The position numbers were made by a program, and so were the translations under genes. Shown one piece after another: positions 52,987-55,151 of a stretch of 55,151 nt of DNA; position 1 is the first letter of the stretch, and every line of letters starts with the position of its first letter. The notes below the pieces were generated by a model. That model searched no databases. It worked only from the letters and a program-made list of their open reading frames with translations, and was not told the origin of the DNA. Source of the stretch: Bacteroidota bacterium (GTDB lineage Bacteria; Bacteroidota; Bacteroidia; AKYH767-A; OLB10); NCBI GenBank assembly GCA_024638565.1, contig JAHEKC010000009.1:1-55151 (forward strand), read 5' to 3'.

Positions 52987-53016
52987 AAAAAAATTAGCGG
53001 CCCCGGAGGGCCGCTA
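52987..53016 (-). terminator. Rho-independent terminator of katG
   Basis: On the minus strand a 9-bp perfect stem (TAGCGGCCC at 53016-53008 with GGGCCGCTA at 53003-52995, 4-nt loop) is followed by seven T residues (52993-52987) after one A/T step. It lies about 45 bp past the katG stop. Confidence 0.9.
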
Positions 53017-53060
53017 TATCAGTGGTTAATACGTGGTGAGCACTGCACGGTATGCAAGAC

Positions 53061-55151
<2,091 letters not shown>

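Overview
The window is about 55 kb of GC-rich DNA (roughly 57-58% by eye) from a member of the Bacteroidota. The evidence is an SprE/PorW-type lipoprotein of the type IX secretion system (T9SS), three large secreted proteins with C-terminal T9SS sorting domains, a TonB-dependent receptor with an N-terminal carboxypeptidase-regulatory-like domain, a futalosine-pathway menaquinone enzyme (MqnC), a complex I operon without nuoEFG, and repeated promoter boxes of the Bacteroidota type (-7 TAnnTTTG, sometimes with -33 TTTG about 19 bp upstream). I cannot name the genus. I see no IS element, phage, integrase or CRISPR array. The window cuts two genes: kbl at the left edge and katG at the right edge.

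Layout. 1-8.7 kb: kbl (partial) and dprA, a TonB receptor, an unknown 377-aa protein, a membrane protein overlapping dut, a sensor histidine kinase, a previously unmarked 39-codon membrane-protein gene with its own promoter, tandem operator-like repeats and terminator, and murI. 8.7-18.4 kb: mfd, nhaD, a SET-domain protein with a histone-H1-like tail next to a PAP2-like membrane protein, an outer-membrane protein overlapping an SDR, and a fused SpmA/SpmB-type membrane protein. 18.4-18.9 kb is a gene-free stretch of degenerate short repeats. 18.9-30.5 kb: sprE, an M23 peptidase, dxr, rseP, a secreted unknown, an SBBP-repeat T9SS cargo, an M17 aminopeptidase and mqnC. 30.5-40.5 kb: an M43 metalloprotease cargo, an SRPBCC protein, an AsmA-like protein, an Asp-box propeller cargo, a Tat-exported superoxide dismutase, a YCII protein and a PfkB kinase. 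40.6-51.4 kb: nuoABCD-HIJKLMN plus one uncharacterised gene. 51.4-55.15 kb: tRNA-Asn, a stand-alone glutamine amidotransferase domain, a small membrane protein behind a perfect inverted repeat, and katG.

How the parts fit. Complex I and MqnC point to a menaquinone-based respiratory chain. The operon encodes only the membrane arm and connecting module, so NADH input must come from subunits encoded elsewhere or from another donor such as ferredoxin. SprE would help export the three sorting-domain proteins. Periplasmic SOD and KatG handle oxidative stress. DprA and Mfd act on DNA uptake/recombination and transcription-coupled repair.

The most unusual items are the 39-codon gene with its tandem-repeat control region (7529-7846), the repeat-derived spacer inside the nuo operon (44978-45234), the inverted repeat at 52546-52564, and the SET protein with a lysine-rich tail. 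Family names are from recognition of motifs by eye; no database search was possible.
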